NCBI GenBank assembly: GCA_964541075.1
Contig: CAZIPZ010000176.1
Coordinates: forward strand, 1-8,652
Direction: 5' to 3'
Length of the DNA: 8,652 nt
Source: CAZIPZ01 sp964541075
Lineage (GTDB): Bacteria > Acidobacteriota > Terriglobia > 20CM-2-55-15
This document shows, in pieces, positions 7,275-8,652 of the stretch. The position numbers were made by a program, and so were the translations under genes. The notes under the pieces were generated by a model. It made no database searches and was not told the origin of the DNA. It saw only the letters and a list, made by a program, of their open reading frames with translations. Numbering within the stretch: the first letter of the stretch is position 1; the number at the start of each line of letters is the position of its first letter.

Positions 7275-8492
7275 ATGCGGATAAGTTTGAGAAAGACATC
7301 TTTTGTTGCCGTATGGTTTGTCACCGCCTTCATCACGGTCGCGGCGATTCCCGTCGATCGGCTGAAGAGTCACGTGACTTCACTGACGGCTCCAGCTATG
7401 GAAGGCCGGATGGCCGGTACGCCCGGCGCCGCCGCGGCTGCAAAATACATCGAAGGCGAGTTTCAGGCTCTCGGTTTGCAGGTTCAAACACAGGAATTCA
7501 CCGGCGATCGGAGAAATGTGATCGCGAAGCTTGGCTCCGCCTCGCGGTACGTGCTCATCGGCAGCCATTATGACGGCCAGGGACCGGGCTTCCCATCGGC
7601 GAGTGACAACGCAGCCGGTATAGCGGTGATGCTGGAGATTGCACGGGAGCTCAAGCAGAAACGCTTGCCGACCTCATTCGTTTTCGTCGCCTTCGATGGT
7701 GAGGAACAGGGACTCAACGGTTCGAGATATTACTCGGACCATCCACCATTTCCGCTCGGCGACGCATCTGCCATAGTCATTTTCGACACGATGGGCCGAT
7801 CCTTCATGGACCTATCCACGTGGACACTTTTTGTTCTGGGTGCTGAATACTCCAAGGAACTTGGGGACGTTGTGCAGAAGCGGTCACGGCCGGACATGCT
7901 GGTTATCGGCGCCGATCTGATCGGACCCCGAAGTGATTTTGCGCCATTTGCGTTGAAGCGGATTCCATATTTGTTTTTCAGTCACGCGACCCATAAGGAC
8001 TACCACGGTCGTGGCGACGCGCCCGAACGCATCGACTATTCCCGCTTGGCGCGAGACGCTGCGATCATCGAACGGATTATTGAAGACATCTCGCGGCTTC
8101 AGACACCCCCTTTGTTCATGACTGAGCCTTCGTATCCCGTACAGGAGAAGGTGGGCCTGCTTCGCCAGTTTGACAATGTTCTACGTCAGCGGCGTGACCT
8201 TCCGGAGGTGTATCGTTTAATGTTTTCAGATCTTGCGTTGCGCGTACGGACGGATGGCTCGCGAGAAACGCTGCGCGTGGCGACTACTGCGCTGTTAGCC
8301 CTGGCGACGCCGCGGTTGTCTGGGTTCCTTCTCAGTTTTGTTCTTGGGCCGTTTTATGAGAAGGAAGGGAATCAGGGGATTGCGGGAGGGATTTACGAAG
8401 AAGCAGCGAAGTGGGCGGAGAATCCCGATTCGAGGCGTGAGTTGGAAGAGAAGGCAAGAGCTTTAAGGGAATACAACAAAAGCCCTCGATGA
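7275..8492 (+). CDS. Exported M28-family zinc peptidase (aminopeptidase-like)
   Basis: This 405-residue protein has an N-terminal signal peptide or anchor (about residues 1-24). An M28 domain follows from about 30 to 275, with the family metal ligands in order: H98 in SHYD, bridging D111 in ASDNAAG, catalytic E143 and ligand E144 in DGEEQG, D171 in FDTMG, and H244 in DYHGRGD. The enzyme should therefore bind two zinc ions and remove N-terminal residues from peptides in the periplasm or outside the cell. Residues about 280-405 form an extra, mostly helical C-terminal part, with no domain I recognise. The ATG is six bases after the previous stop and lacks a good Shine-Dalgarno sequence, so translation is probably coupled. 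The last codons and the stop lie inside the terminator hairpin. Specificity (amino- versus carboxy- or glutaminyl-type) cannot be told from the motifs. Confidence 0.93.
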   Translation: MRISLRKTSFVAVWFVTAFITVAAIPVDRLKSHVTSLTAPAMEGRMAGTPGAAAAAKYIEGEFQALGLQVQTQEFTGDRRNVIAKLGSASRYVLIGSHYDGQGPGFPSASDNAAGIAVMLEIARELKQKRLPTSFVFVAFDGEEQGLNGSRYYSDHPPFPLGDASAIVIFDTMGRSFMDLSTWTLFVLGAEYSKELGDVVQKRSRPDMLVIGADLIGPRSDFAPFALKRIPYLFFSHATHKDYHGRGDAPERIDYSRLARDAAIIERIIEDISRLQTPPLFMTEPSYPVQEKVGLLRQFDNVLRQRRDLPEVYRLMFSDLALRVRTDGSRETLRVATTALLALATPRLSGFLLSFVLGPFYEKEGNQGIAGGIYEEAAKWAENPDSRRELEEKARALREYNKSPR

Positions 8493-8514
8493 TCGGAGGA
8501 TCATCGAGGGCTTT
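8479..8514. terminator. Bidirectional intrinsic terminator between the M28 gene and the rRNA operon
   Basis: A perfect 16-bp inverted repeat (8479-8494 with 8499-8514) encloses a four-base loop GGAG. On the minus strand the stem runs into TTTTGTTGT, a reasonable U-tract, so it is placed to stop transcripts leaving the 5S rRNA gene, whose 3' end is seven bases away. On the plus strand the stem is followed by TTTGATTTAAT, a weaker tract that could end the M28 operon. The M28 stop codon TGA (8490-8492) is part of the left arm. Confidence 0.9.
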
Positions 8515-8521
8515 GATTTAA

Positions 8522-8639
<118 letters not shown>

Positions 8640-8652
8640 ACTCAATAAAACC

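Overview
The window most likely comes from the chromosome of an uncultured Gram-negative bacterium with moderately high GC. Gram-negative is supported by one TPR protein with an Omp85-like C-terminal barrel, one small outer-membrane beta-barrel protein and several exported envelope enzymes. The gene mix and the 5S rRNA sequence would suit Acidobacteriota, but that assignment is an inference. A run of ten N marks a scaffold join, so the source is probably a draft or metagenome assembly.

Layout, left to right. The 5' third of secA runs off the left edge on the minus strand. It lies downstream of a minus-strand gene for a membrane-anchored M23 (LytM-type) peptidoglycan peptidase, and the gap between them holds a hairpin-rich REP-like element. 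A 123-bp divergent intergenic region holds a plausible promoter for the M23 gene. It is followed on the plus strand by a DUF3810-type membrane zinc-metalloprotease homologue. That gene converges, with only 29 bp between, on a minus-strand gene for an exported protein that reads as TPR repeats, a POTRA-like segment and an Omp85-like barrel. This gene is transcribed away from a small plus-strand outer-membrane beta-barrel gene. The two start codons are separated by only 24 bp that contain a palindromic -10-like sequence (ATTATAAT).

The small barrel gene overlaps a large membrane protein with a spermidine-synthase-like methyltransferase-fold domain between two blocks of membrane helices. A scaffold gap near its 3' end breaks the frame as written. 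The true C-terminus is readable after the gap in another frame, stopping at 7268. Six bases later begins an exported M28-family zinc aminopeptidase-like gene. These three plus-strand genes look like one operon. It ends in a perfect 16-bp hairpin that contains the M28 stop codon and also lies just past the 3' end of a minus-strand 5S rRNA gene. That 5S gene is presumably the end of an rRNA operon continuing beyond the right edge.

The theme is the cell envelope: protein export (SecA), wall remodelling (M23), an outer-membrane Omp85-like protein, a small porin-like barrel and exported peptidases. I see no mobile element, phage gene, CRISPR array, toxin-antitoxin pair or defence system. The most unusual items are the TPR-POTRA-Omp85 fusion, the shared and possibly leaderless divergent promoter, and the rRNA terminator sharing bases with a convergent protein gene.
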